Shown here piece by piece: positions 36,776-47,316 of a DNA stretch of 60,000 bases. The first letter of the stretch is position 1. Every line of letters begins with the position of its first letter. A model generated the notes under the pieces. That model was not told where the DNA came from. It did no database searches and saw only the letters and a list, made by a program, of their open reading frames with translations. Made by a program: the position numbers and the translations under genes. Source of the DNA: Tubulanus polymorphus (lineage: Eukaryota > Nemertea > Palaeonemertea > Tubulaniformes > Tubulanidae); NCBI RefSeq assembly GCF_964204645.1, contig NC_134027.1, positions 12,700,485 to 12,760,484 of the forward strand, read 5' to 3'.

Positions 36776-38723
36776 CAGTAGCGCTAGTGAAGGTTCAAGG
36801 CCGTTGATGTTCACGGTGATAGAACTGAACATGCTGTTGAGTCTATACAAAATCCATAGGTTTCTCGTAACGTATTTCATTTTAGAAAAATAACCTTGGT
36901 TTACCATGTATGAAGGAACTTCGTTCTTACGCTTGGGGCCACGGAAGGAGTCGAGTGTTTTTTACTAAAGACTGAGCAAGTCGAACCATTTTACCTCGTA
37001 CATGTATATGTATTTGCATAAAATAGAAATACAGTTAAACGAGGGGACCCCACTTCGTCTCTGTGACTGAATTCACTTTACAATTCCTTCAGTTATTTGG
37101 TACCGGTGACATTATGTCATTTAAAAACATCAATATGCAGTCATTAAGTCATAACTAAGGTCTTTTCCTATCATTTTATATCCATATTTGGAAATTTCAA
37201 TCTTTTTTTATAAAAAAGTTACATACATTTGTTTTCAATAAAAATAAAATCCTGCCTGGCGGGCGCAGAGTTTCCTGCCTGGTCACTTTGGAGGGTAGTG
37301 GTGGAAAAACAAGGTATCATTTTTAGCCTAAGTACCTGTTACAGCTATCTTTCCCATTTTTCAGAGGTTTAAGTCCGTTATCTTGGTCTGCGTTCAATCT
37401 TTGGAGTCATTGACGACTGATCCCACCGCTTGAGTTTGAGATTACGCGCCCGAGGGATTTCCTACTGCGCATCACTATTTCACTGAACATCGATATTTGC
37501 GAAAACATTGTAGGACCATGGGTCCAGTAAGATCAAATGAGTCCATTCAAATTCTAGGACAAAAATCGATTTGTTCTCGGATTTGCAATGTCTAAAAATC
37601 TTGGTGCACCGTGTAGTATCTAAGCATGTTCTACTTAGATAATCATAGTACATGTAATTGGTTTGTCACTGGTACGTGGGAAACAATCAATACTGAGGGG
37701 CGAATATAGCTTTTCGGAAAAGGGGGTGAGCGCTACTTACATATGGGGCGGGGTCTGGGTATGCTCATCCAGAAAATTTTGAAAATTAGATGCACTCTGC
37801 GCGCTTTCCTGGTTGAAATTAGTAATGCAATATGTTCACAATTTCACCATTTTCTTAACAAATTCTCGGGTAGAAAATTCCAAGGTCACTCTGCCGAAAA
37901 AAGGTGCGAACGCGCACGCGCACCCCCCTGGATCCGCCACTGGGTAATTACGTGGCTGGGAGAGCCCTTCAGCATCCAACATCGAACTTGGATGGTGAAG
38001 GGCTTTCCCAGCGGTATCATTATCAAGAAACAAGGTCAAAGATTGATTAGTAGAATGGGGAAAGACTTAGTGAAATTTTGCAAATTTTCTCCCTGTGCTT
38101 CCAAACGAATTGATTGGGGCGAAACTTTCCATATTATCTCAGAACCATTCTATTAAAATGCGATTAAATCTCTTCTCATTTTCCATGGAGAGATTCTTAT
38201 GTTTAAAATCCCTATCTTGCTGCTTGAACTGTATATTTGGCGGGAGCATTTACTTAGCTTGGTTTCGGCATCCAGTTAGGCCCGCTATTAAAGTTTGAAC
38301 GGCGCAGTTTGGAATGGTCAATGGTGACCTCAGGGACCGCCTAGAAACTGGAAACTTCTTTATTGCTGTTTGGGGTGTTTGGAGGGTCCAAACGTACCTC
38401 CTCTTTCAAAACTTAATTCCCACTCATTCGTCATTAATTAGGGTTTCTGCTGCTTTAGCAGAAACCCTCTTGTATTTCTGTTGATTATTATTATTATTAT
38501 AAATGGTCCACTTTCCAGCCAAAAATACATAAAATGTAACTCCTCTCAGATTCGACTACCAACAGCTTATAAACGTAACTTAAAATTCTGTCAGAAATAT
38601 AACTCAGCGCCTGACCATTTCGAATTTGCGTATAGTAATCTATTATGAATCAATCCCGCATAATTACCGGGTCTAAACAGCGACAAGCATAACGCAAAGC
38701 ATTGTCATCCATTGATAAAAGTA
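36776..38723. other. host DNA with a fold-back relative, up to the viral block
   Basis: A rearranged copy of the fold-back family lies at about 37400-38365 (GCTTGAGTTTGAGATTACGC, then CACTATTTCACTGAACAT; end CGCCTAGAAACTGGAAACTT). A second inverted pair, GCTGGGAGAGCCCTTCAGCA / ATGGTGAAGGGCTTTCCCAG, lies at 37955-38014. The frames at 37743-38298 lie in this repeat. No host gene is recognised. Confidence 0.45.
38440..38468. repeat. short perfect hairpin
   Basis: AGGGTTTCTGCT, loop GCTTT, AGCAGAAACCCT: 12-bp perfect arms, followed by CTTG, then T-rich sequence and a TTA run (ATTATTATTATTAT). It could be the tip of a small transposon or a terminator-like structure. Confidence 0.5.
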
Positions 38724-38818
38724 AGTAATAGGAAAATGGCGCTTTCGGATCAGGAGGTCGGAGGTCGAGCTCATTAAACCTCCCTCCCTCTATAATGAAG
38801 CCTAAATTCCCTATTACT
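38724..38818. repeat. short Polinton-terminus-like palindrome (left edge of viral block)
   Basis: Starts AGTAATAGG and ends CCTATTACT. Inside it has GGTCGAGCTCATTAAA, also found at 43963-43978 in the 410-bp palindrome. It looks like an internally deleted version of that structure. The sequence to its right (CTTAATAATTTCATATAAAT) also resembles the sequence right of 44332. Polintons begin with AG and end with CT/TC, so this probably marks an element end. A flanking 6-bp duplication could not be identified. Confidence 0.45.
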
Positions 38819-39116
38819 CTTAATAATTTCATATAAATGAACATTATTTACATGAATTTCATTTATTTTAAAATCATTTATATGTTAAATACAAAAGTGT
38901 GAGTAAAGTGTGAGAAATAATTCATATTTTAACAGATTTCGAATAAAAATATAAGTAAAATAAATGGATAATTAAAAGAATATAAAAGTGTGAATGAAAT
39001 AACTCATTTCATACCAGAGGACGAGAGTACGAGACACCCCTTATCACTTTCATTTTCCACATGGTGATATTCAATTAATTAAAATAAAATTATTTTTTTG
39101 CTTTTTTTCTAAAATA
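38819..39116. other. AT-rich sub-terminal viral DNA
   Basis: No gene is seen. It has several degenerate repeats of ATAAAAGTGTGAGTAAA type, also present right of the palindrome at 44385-44395. CCACATGGTGATAT at 39057-39070 recurs, on the opposite strand, in the integrase of block 2 and in the zinc-finger gene of block 3. Confidence 0.5.
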
Positions 39117-40647
39117 TTAATCCATTTTTTTTATTGTCAATTTTGGAATTTCAGAAGTATTTTCATTTTTTGACGCCTTATAAAACGTTACCATTATGAA
39201 ACCTAAACAATGTTAACCATTCAGCGTCATTTTACAAACGACAGCCGTAAATCGATGTGCAAAACGTCACAGGTTTATGTGTACACAAACAAGCTATCTG
39301 GCAAAATATTATTGACGTAGATGTAGAATGGCTTCCTGTGATTATATAATGACCTATATTTGAACGTCGAAATGTTATATTGCATTAAATATCATTAGAA
39401 GACGTATTGTAATAGTAAAGGATGTATGATTATATCAGAAGCGGCAGGCATAAATAGAAATGATAAGTAAATCGGATTATTCGGTTAAATGGCGGATGTA
39501 TACACGATGCGGAAGTCTGATATAAAAGTCAGACCCTGACGTGGGCATGCCGGTGGAATGACGAAGCTATCTACGATGTGTGTAGGGCCGGCGTGAATTT
39601 CATCAGCGGCTACAAGCGGTCAATATGAAAATGTGTAAACATATAATTTCAATATTCAAACGTTTTAGAAAATATGTTTGATATTAGGAGTATGCAAGTT
39701 TCGTGAGATTAGCAATTTATAATAGCATAGCTGTCATATACGGCTCCATGTCCTCTGATGGCATGTGTATAAGGTGACAATTCAATTCAATTCTTTATTG
39801 ATCCTTATTACATTGATATTCCGGGATAAAATTCCCAAATTCAATAAATAGAAATTTTAAAATAAATTAATACAACATACATGACACACGGGTAATTCAT
39901 ACAGAACAACATAAGCATGTTATTTTAAATGACAATGTCTACTTCAACCCACCCAGACTCAAGACTCTAGGATAACGAGTGACAGCCAAACCCGTGGCCC
40001 GGGCCCGGGGACCGGGCCGGCTGGCTAGGCCACACGATATGCTCGAAGTCATGATGAAGCAGACATCAGAAGAGCTCTTTCTTCATCCATGGAGGCAATG
40101 AAGTTGCAGACCAGCTTAGAGGCATAAGTAAATGAAGTCGGTCGCAAGTTCGCGATCAATTATTGAGAATTTTCAATAAAAAAATTTAAACCACTACTAG
40201 AGTCGAAGACCTGTATCATCTACCCAATCGCCAAATCTCATCATTCCCCAAATTTCTTAAAACTTCGATTTCAAATTTGCAATTCAACATTAGCTTAGCT
40301 CAGAAATTCTACATTTTTTCCCAGGCGTCAAATAATTTTCTAAAATTAATTTTCTTGTTGATAGCAGTTGTTTCAGAATTATTAATATCATGAATTTTAT
40401 TTGATTTCTTATACCAACTACACCCAATCAAAATGAATACAATTACAAATCCAGCTGTAAAATATAGATATTTATCAAATATTCTATTATTAGAAGGAGT
40501 AGAAATAACAATATTTTCACCATTTTTATTACTTATTTTTTCTTTTATAGCTTTTTTATATTCTTGTGATTTAATTCCTAATTGCCGAGACCATTCAATT
40601 TGTTTCGGAGTTCTCGGTTTTTTCTTCACTTCTTCCACCTTGTTCAT
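39117..40647 (-). pseudogene. small basic membrane protein (112-aa type), block 1, split by a mobile repeat
   Basis: From an ATG at 40647 (preceded by the TAAATG-type motif) the frame encodes a basic N-terminus with RTPKQIEWSRQLG, then one hydrophobic segment (about residues 61-77, FTAGFVIVFILIGC) and a polar tail. It is a paralogue of the 122-residue protein at 47685-47317 (RSEKQIKWARELG plus TM segment). At 40359 the frame runs into a 1.18-kb mobile repeat, so the last residues read by the open frame come from the repeat. The gene's own C-terminus, ending KKMD as its paralogue ends LLMD, is found beyond the repeat at about 39165-39117. The function of the family in Polinton-like elements is unknown; a virion or membrane role is a guess. 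Confidence 0.7.
39166..40359. mobile_element. 1.18-kb mobile repeat M1, copy 1 (inserted in the 112-aa gene)
   Basis: Nearly identical to 44564-45740. Inner ends are inverted: TTTTTGACGCC on the left and GGCGTCAAA near the right (40324-40332). On the right the identity between copies extends about 27 bp further, to TTTTCTTGTT. It carries a tail-like segment (CAATTCAATTCAATTCTTTA TTGATCC) and a GC-rich patch (GGCCCGGGCCCGGGG) that is shorter in copy 2. It encodes no protein. It is non-autonomous, more GC-rich than the viral DNA, and therefore of host origin. Confidence 0.75.
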
Positions 40648-41181
40648 TTATTATAGAAATATTTTTACTTTCAATATTTGAAAATGTTATAACTCCAGTT
40701 GATAATAATGTCATAAATCCACCTAATTGAAATGATAAATATCCAATCCATTTATTTGATTCAGTCATAACTAAATAATCATTTTTTAAGTCAGCATATA
40801 ATCTATTTTTATCTTGAATTGCATATAATTACATAATTTACTATAACCTTTAAATACATTTTCTGATATCGCATCATTCATTCTAGCTGTTCTCGCGGTT
40901 TCATAAATCTTAAATAATCTAATAATTTTATTTGATTTCATTCTATCTAATTCATTATAAGTTAAATTTTTACCGATAAAATTTTTACATTTTCCAGACG
41001 CTATTAATATTTCTAATTGATGTTTGCAATAAAGATAATATTCATAATTATTATTTGTTGTAACATTATTTAAAGCACCATCATCTGGAGTTAATTTTGT
41101 TTCTGTTATTCCTAAATCATCTAAAGTTTTTTCAATTGGAACATCACCATTTTTAGATTTTATTTTCTTTTCACCTCCCAT
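40595..41181 (-). pseudogene. 131-aa type protein with C-terminal membrane segment, block 1, frameshifted
   Basis: Starts at a TAAATG site and encodes EKTLDDLGI near the N-terminus, then YEYYLYCKHQLEILIASGKC and KIYETARTARMNDAIS. It is a paralogue of the 202-residue protein at 48286-47678. The open frame stops at 40786 after a frame change; the rest of the family sequence (LKNDYLVMTE, then a hydrophobic segment LGGFMTLLSTGVITFS) follows in another frame to a stop at about 40595, overlapping the start of the next gene. The paralogue also overlaps its neighbour. I recall this family from Polinton-like elements of invertebrates; its function is unknown. The frameshift means this copy is dead. 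Confidence 0.7.
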
Positions 41182-41213
41182 TTATATAACAAACAAATTA
41201 GTTGTGTTGTTGC

Positions 41214-41610
41214 AACTAGAATTCAACTAGAATGTAACTAGAATTCAACTAGATTAACAAGCTAGTTGAAATATTGTTGTTTTTATTTATTTCTTGTTAA
41301 ATCTAGTTGATTTTTGTTTCAACTACTAACAACTAGAATTTAACTAGAATGTAACTAGAATTCAACTAGATTAACAAGCTAGTTGAAATATTGTTGTTTT
41401 TATTTATTTCTTGTTAAATCTATTTGATTTTTGTTTCAACTACTAACAACTAGAATTCAACTAGAATGTAACTAGAATTCAACTAGATTAACAAGCTAGT
41501 TGAAATATTGTTTTTATTTATTTCTTGTTAAATCTAGTTGATTTTTGTTTCAACTACCAATAACTAGATTTCAACTAGAATGTAACTAGAATTCAACTAG
41601 ATTAACAAGC
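41214..41610. repeat. tandem repeat, about 117-bp unit, 3.4 copies
   Basis: Units start at 41214, 41331, 41448 and 41562 (117, 117 and 114 bp apart). Each has AACTAGAATTCAACTAGAAT, GTAACTAGAATTCAACTAG, AACAAGCTAGTTGAAATATT and TTATTTATTTCTTGTTAAAT. Inside, the 11-mer AACTAGAATTC is itself repeated, and CTAGTTGA/TCAACTAG form inverted pairs. It lies between two viral genes, upstream of the 131-aa gene. A simpler sequence with TAGCTAGTTGAAG and ATACTAGCTA occupies the same place in block 2 (48350-48490). Confidence 0.85.
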
Positions 41611-41619
41611 TAGTTGAGT

Positions 41620-42229
41620 TTAAATAAATTCATATTTAAATGGGTGTTGTAATCTAAATAGTAATTTTGATCTTTTATTATTTTTCAATTTATCCATATA
41701 TTCATTATGTAAATCATGTGGAATAATATCATTTTCCTCAAGCGCATTTTTCTATCGATTTTCTATCTGTGTTATAAAATAAAACTAGAAGTCTTATATT
41801 CTCCCTAAAATCTTTAACGATTTAATCATATTTTTGATTTAAAACCTATGTTGTTATCCCAAAATATCTCCCCGAGAAAGCTAAATAACATAACTCACTC
41901 TCTCTAATTTTTGAATCATGTAGATTAGCACAATCATCTATAATGAATAATGTATTTGATCCTTTATAAATATCAATTGCTATTTTAATAAAATTATCTA
42001 AATTTTCTTTAACTGTTTTAGGATCTAATATAATAAATTTATTATTTCTAGTAATATTTCTATCATAAGTTTGATTAAATTCATATGTTGGACAAAATAA
42101 TACTATATTATCAAAATAGTTTTTATAAATAGTTTCTAATAAATTTAATATAAAATAAGTTTTTCCACAATTTGTTACGCCAGAAATTAACATATTATGA
42201 GGTTCAAATATAATTAATTCCTTATTCAT
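41620..42229 (-). pseudogene. A32-like packaging ATPase, block 1, with stop codons and a frameshift
   Basis: The open part (127 residues) has the Walker A motif GVTNCGKT near residue 17 and Walker B LFIIDD near residue 94, as in the FtsK/HerA-superfamily packaging ATPases of Polintons and large DNA viruses, which drive genome packaging into the capsid. After GITT the frame meets a TAG where the block 2 copy has Trp, soon after a TAA where it has Ser, and later a frameshift. The C-terminal part then reads to a stop at 41620. The length, about 200 residues, fits the family. The start is a TAAATG site. It follows the integrase gene directly: the integrase stop is the TAA of that site. The copy is dead. 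Confidence 0.85.
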
Positions 42230-43353
42230 TTATATATTTTTAATTTTACTTGATAATATCCATTCATTAAATTTATCTGGCCATCCAACCCATTTTACTA
42301 AAGAATATTTTTTTCTTTTAACAGTTTTTGTTTTTAATACTTTTTCAATTTTATATTCTTGTTCTAGATTTTCAGTAGTTAAACTCAATTCTTCTTCATA
42401 AAAATACCCATCAACTTCTTCACCATCTAAATCTTCTAATTTATAGACATATGGTTTTGTTGTTATTACCTTTTTTATTTTATATATTTTCCTAGTAAAA
42501 TTTCGATCGTATCCTTTATCAAATATCTTTTTATATTTAGAAATTCTAACATTTTGACCAACTTTAAATTTAGGTTCACCAAAATCATCTACAAGAAATG
42601 CCCCATATTAATTATTCCAAACAATTGCAGCATTTTCAGGTTTTCTAGCATCAATAGGTTTCATTCCAATAGAAGAATGATAAGAATTACTATATCCTTC
42701 TATCAATTTTGGTAAAACGTCAATCCATTTAAAAGTATTATTTGCTGTAAAATATTTCCACATTCTTGTTCTTAATGTTCTATCAAATCGTTCAACAACT
42801 GCAGCTTTTTTATCCGATTTTGTTGAAAAATATTTACTATTATGATTATCTAAGAGTTCATGAACAAGTGAATTATCAAATTCTTTTCCATCATCAAATT
42901 GTATTTTTCCTGGCTTTAGTTTATCATCCGAAAGAAATTTTCTTAAAACATGTAATGTTTGTGCAGCATCTTTTCTATAAAGTGGTAAGCTCCATACAAA
43001 ACGATTAAAAATATCAATTATATTCAATATCCACCAAAAATCATCATTATCTTTCTTAACATTTTTCATATCAATTAAATCTCTTTACCACTGTTGATCT
43101 ACATAACTTACGATAGTTTTACGAGTTTTATATTTTCTAACAATTTTTTATGTGTTGTATATGTTGGTTGTTCTAACATAAATTGATTTATATCTTTATA
43201 TTTAACTAAATTTTGTGGGATTATCTTATCTAATTTATCTTGTTTTACTTGGCGCCATATATTTTTTACAGAAGAATAAGCAACCGAACTCTCAGGGTTG
43301 TAATATAGATTTCTTAAATATTGTTCTTTAGAATTAGTTTTTTTATCCCCCAT
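42230..43353 (-). pseudogene. Polinton-type integrase (DDE) with C-terminal chromodomain, block 1, broken
   Basis: This retroviral-type integrase should join element ends to host DNA. Visible parts in order: an N-terminal segment (KEQYLRNLYYNPESSVAYSS, then QPTYTTHKK); the catalytic core with ILNIIDIFNRFVWSLPL, the second Asp in IQFDDGKEF and the Glu in VVERFDRTLRTRMW 34 residues later; and a C-terminal chromodomain-like part (YKIEKVLK...KWVGWPDKFNEWI) ending at 42230. Breaks: a frameshift near 43110, a TAA after QQW next to the first catalytic Asp region (the block 2 copy has Gln there), and a TAA after VWNN. The chromodomain type is known from Polinton integrases and chromoviruses. The copy is dead. 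Confidence 0.9.
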
Positions 43354-43383
43354 TTATATATCGTTAATTTTAACTTTATATTT

Positions 43384-43922
43384 CTAATATTGAATACTAT
43401 CTAATTGAGAATTTACAATATTTAATTGCGCGTCAGATATAATATAAATGTGCATTTTGAAATTTAAACTTCCTTTTTTCTTTTTCATGAATAATTGTAT
43501 TCCATCTTTAGTGTTCTGTAGTTTTTTCCCAGAACCATGTAATAAATTATCTTCAGTTGTTCTGAAATCTAACCATAATGCATATTATTGCCGGTATAAT
43601 AATCAATTTGATTAATATTACAATTTTCAGATGATTTTACTTTTTCATTCATAAAATGTTTTCTAATTTCTGGCCATTGATCTATCATTCTCATTCCTTG
43701 ACAAAATATTTTACTTGCTATTCCTTCGATAGTTATTTCTACTTTTGTTATTTCAGGATTATAATAATTATCAACATTTATTGCGCCATTAGAATATGTT
43801 GCAATTGTAAAAAATATTAATACGCCTTAAATAGATCTTCTTGGGAAGTTAATATTCTCATTAATTATTTCATCATTTGCATTAATAGTTACAGTTTTAA
43901 ATTTAAACTCAATATAATCATA
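43384..43922 (-). pseudogene. major capsid protein, C-terminal remnant, block 1
   Basis: Near-identical to the C-terminal half of the capsid protein in block 3 (51486-51950). It retains segments such as FFTIATYSNGAINVDNYYNP, between the arms of the second jelly roll, which are deleted in the block 3 copy. Breaks: a TAA after NFPRRSI and a small frame change near 43590. The N-terminal half is missing. Homology stops exactly at 43922, where the AGTAATAGGGG palindrome begins, so the gene was cut by insertion or recombination at an element end. Family assignment is by the RRSIKG-type and SDAQLNI motifs of Polinton capsid proteins. Confidence 0.8.
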
Positions 43923-44332
43923 AGTAATAGGGGTAATGGGCTTTCAAGCCAAAGGTCGAAGGGTCGAGCTCATTAAAAAACAAAACATTAAAAGTAATTT
44001 AAAACTATAATATATTTTCATAACCGTGTGTATTTTATATTATAACTAAATATTTATTCTAAGATATTAATAATTTTAATTTTAAAAGCATATTGTATTA
44101 AATCAATTGGTCGCTCCACTTCGCTACCGCTCCGCTCCGCGACCAATTGATTTATTTACAATACACAAATTCATATAATCAAATATATTCAAATAATAAT
44201 AATTATTCTATTATTCAACTGAAATACACACGGTTATGAAAATATATTATAGTTTTAAATTACTTTTAATATTTGTTTTTAATGAACTCGACCATTCAAC
44301 CTTTAACCTGAAAGCCCATTACCCCTATTACT
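43923..44332. repeat. 410-bp palindrome with Polinton-like ends, central GC-rich hairpin
   Basis: The left tip is AGTAATAGGGGTAATGGGC and the right tip is its inverse, ending CCCCTATTACT. The arms remain similar for over 100 bp (GAGCTCATTAAA/TTTAATGAACTCG; TATATTTTCATAACCGTGTG and its inverse). At the centre, 16-bp perfect arms (TAAATCAATTGGTCGC, 44099-44114, and its inverse at 44139-44154) enclose a GC-rich 24-nt loop. It begins exactly where the MCP homology of block 1 ends. It could be two fused terminal inverted repeats or a non-autonomous Polinton derivative. Confidence 0.75.
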
Positions 44333-44422
44333 CTTAAAATATTCATGTAAATGAATAACATTTAAATTGACAGATTATTCAATATAAAAGTGTAAGCTCT
44401 TATAGAATAGATATATAAATAG

Positions 44423-46206
44423 TTATTTTATAAATTTATATTCATATGGAAATTGTAGTCTCAGTAATAATTTTGAACCTTTATTATTCTTTAATTTATT
44501 CATATATTCATCATGTAATTCAGTAGGTATAATTTGATTTTCTTCCAATGATTGTTGCATAGATTTTTGACGCCTTATAAAACGTTACCATTATGAAACC
44601 TAAACAATGTTAACCATTCAGCGTCATTTTACAAACGACAGCCGTAAATCGATGTGCAAAACGTCACAGGTCTATGTGTACACAATCAAGCTATTTGGCA
44701 AAATATTATTGACATAGACGTAGAATGGCTTCCTGTAATTATATAATGACCTATATTTGAACGTCGAAATGTTATATTGCATTGAATATCATTAGAAGAC
44801 GTATTGTAATAGTAAAGGATGTATGATTATATCAGAAGCGGCAGGCATAAATAGAAATGATAAGTAAATCGGATTATTCGGTTAAATGGCGGATGTATAC
44901 ACGATTTGGAAGTCTGATATAAAAGTCAGACCCTGACGTGGGCATGCCGGTGGAATGACGAAGCTATCTACGATGTGTGTAGGGCCGGCGTGAATTTCAT
45001 CAGCGGCTACAAGCGGTCAATATGAAAATGTGTAAACATATAATTTCAATATTCAAACGTTTTAGAAAATATGTTTGATATTAGGAGTATGCAGGTTTCG
45101 TGAGATTAGCAATTTATAATAGCATAGCTATCATATACGGCTCCGCGTCCTCTGATGGCATGTGTATTAGGTGACAATTCAATTCAATTCTTTATTGATC
45201 CTTATTACATTGAAATTTCGGGATAAAATTCCCAAATTCAATAAATAAAAATTTTAAAATAAATTAATACAACATACATGACACACGGGTAATTCATACA
45301 GAACAACATAAGCATGTTATTTTAAATGACAATGTCTACTTCAACCCACCCAGACTCTAGGATATCGAGTGACAGCCAAACCCGTGGCCCGGGCTGGCTG
45401 GCTAGGCCACACGATATGCTCGAAGTCATGATGAAGCAGACATCAGAAGAGCTCGTTCTTCAACCATGGAGGCAATGAAGTTGCAGACCAGCTTAGAGGC
45501 ATAAGTAAATGAAGTCAGTCGCAAGTTCGCGATCAATTATTGAGAATTTTCAATAAAAAAATTTAAACCACTACTAGAGTAGAAGACCCGCTGTATCATC
45601 TACCCAATCGCCAAATCTCATCATTCCCCAAATTTCTTAAAACTTCGATTTCAAATTTGCAATTCCACATTAGCTTAGCCCAGAAATTATACATTTTTTT
45701 CGCAGGCGTCAAATAATTTTCTAAAATTAATTTTCTTGTTTATCTTTGTTATAAAATAAAACTAGAAATCTTATATTCTCCCTAAAGTCTTTAATAATTG
45801 AATTATATTTTTGACTTAAAACCCATGTTGTTATCCCAAAATGTCTCCCAGAGAAAGCTAGATAACATAACTCACTTTCTCTCACTTTTAAATCATGTAA
45901 ATTTGCGCAATCATCTATAATGAATAATGTATTTGATCCTTTATAAGTATTTATTGCTATTTTAATACAATTATCTAAATTTTCTTTTACTGTTTTAGGA
46001 TTCAATATAATAAACTTTTTCATCTTAACTATATCTCTATTATATGTTTTATTCATTTCATAAGTAGGACAGAATAATATTATATTATCAAAATGATTCT
46101 TATAAATAGTTTCTAACAAATCTAATATGAAATGTGTTTTACCACAATTGGTTACACCAGTAACTAACATATTATGCGGTTCAAATATAAATAAATCTTT
46201 ATTCAT
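44423..46206 (-). pseudogene. A32-like packaging ATPase, block 2, interrupted by mobile repeat M1
   Basis: From the TAAATG start at 46206 the frame is open through Walker A (GVTNCGKT, residues 17-24), Walker B (LFIIDD, residues 94-99) and WVLSQKY, the likely sensor Gln region, to about residue 157. At 45740 the gene is interrupted by the 1.18-kb repeat M1; the two residues and stop that follow come from the repeat. The rest of the ATPase (LEENQIIP..., ending YKFIK) continues beyond the repeat at 44563-44423, matching the block 1 copy. Unlike block 1 there is no nonsense codon in the catalytic part, so insertion may have been the first inactivating event. The gene product would package DNA into the capsid. 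Confidence 0.85.
44564..45740. mobile_element. 1.18-kb mobile repeat M1, copy 2 (inserted in the ATPase gene)
   Basis: Nearly identical to 39166-40359 and in the same orientation relative to the interrupted minus-strand gene. TTTTTGACGCC (44564-44574) pairs with GGCGTCAAA (45705-45713). Differences are single bases plus small deletions around the GC-rich patch. The two host genes of the insertions are unrelated, which shows that this is a mobile sequence and not a viral segment duplication. Confidence 0.8.
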
Positions 46207-47310
46207 TTATTCTTTTAATTTTACTAGATAAAATCCATTCATTAAATTTATCATCATATCCTTTATATTTCACCAAAGAATACTTTTTCCTTTAAGAGTT
46301 TTTGTTTTCAATACTTTTTCTATTTTGTATTCTATTTCATCTGGGTTTGGCACAAGTGATAATTCTTGTTCATAGAAATAACCTAATATTTCTTCATCTT
46401 TTAGATCTTCTTATTTATAAACAAATGGTTTAGTTAATATTATCTTTTTAATCTTGAATATTTCTTCAGTAAAATTTGGAGTATAACCTTTATAAAAGGT
46501 TTTTCTTTATTTAGATATTCTAACGTGTTGTCCTATTTTGAATTTAGGTTCTCCAAAATCATGTGTAACAAATGCTCCATATAAATTATTCCAAACTATT
46601 TCTGAATTATCTTCTTTTCTAGCTCGTATAGGTTTCATATTTATAGAACTATGTTTAGAATTATTATAACCTTTCACTAAATCATCTCATACATCGATAT
46701 ATTTATATGTTTCATTAGCAGTAAAATATTTCCACATTCTAGTTTTCAATGTTTTATTAAATCTTTCTATAATAGATGCTTTTTTATCTGAGTGTGTTGA
46801 AAAATAATCTACATCGTTATCAGATGATAGTTTTTTTAAATGTTTGTTATAGAATTCCTTACCTTCATCAAATTGTATCTTATCTGGAATAGCTTCTTTA
46901 AATATAGATTTAAAAGCATTTGTTACTTCTATTCCAGTTTTATTTTTGATTGGAATTGACCATGCGTATCTACTGAATATGTCTATAACATTTAATATCC
47001 AGAAATATCCTTTGTTGTATTCCTCTAAGTTCTTCATGTCAATTAAATCTGCTTGCCATTGTTGATCGATATATGAAACCATAACTTTTCTTGTTAAATA
47101 AGTTTTATCCATTTTCTTGTGTATTTGATATGTTGGTTGATTTTGTAACTATGATTTTAATTCACTATATTTTATATCACCATGTGGGCGCCGTACGGCA
47201 CCATTTTCATTATCAGATTTAATTTTATTCCATAATTCTGAAACGTTAGAATATGATACTTCACTTTCTGGGTTATAATATAAATCTCTTAAATATTGTT
47301 CTTTTTTCAT
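46207..47310 (-). pseudogene. Polinton-type integrase (DDE) with chromodomain remnant, block 2, broken
   Basis: A paralogue of the integrase at 43353-42230. The N-terminal part (KKEQYLRDLYYNPESEVSYS) starts at an ATG at 47310. The core is open from 47112: WQADLIDM holds the first Asp, ILNVIDIFSRYAWSIPI follows, FDEGKEF holds the second Asp, and IIERFNKTLKTRMW the Glu 34 residues on. All three catalytic acids are present. Breaks: a TAG before QNQPTY, a TGA after KYIDV, two further TAA in the C-terminal part and a frameshift in the chromodomain. A stretch NENGAVRRPHGDI replaces the aligned sequence of the block 1 integrase and recurs in the zinc-finger gene (see findings). The ATPase gene follows immediately. 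Confidence 0.9.
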
Positions 47311-47316
47311 CTTATT

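Noticed and set aside
37743-38298. Plus-strand frames of 137 and 67 residues
   Set aside because: They overlap the rearranged fold-back repeat and have no coding pattern; the overlapping minus frame is equally long.
41214-41610. CRISPR array
   Set aside because: The units are full 117-bp tandem copies without unique spacers, in an animal/viral context.
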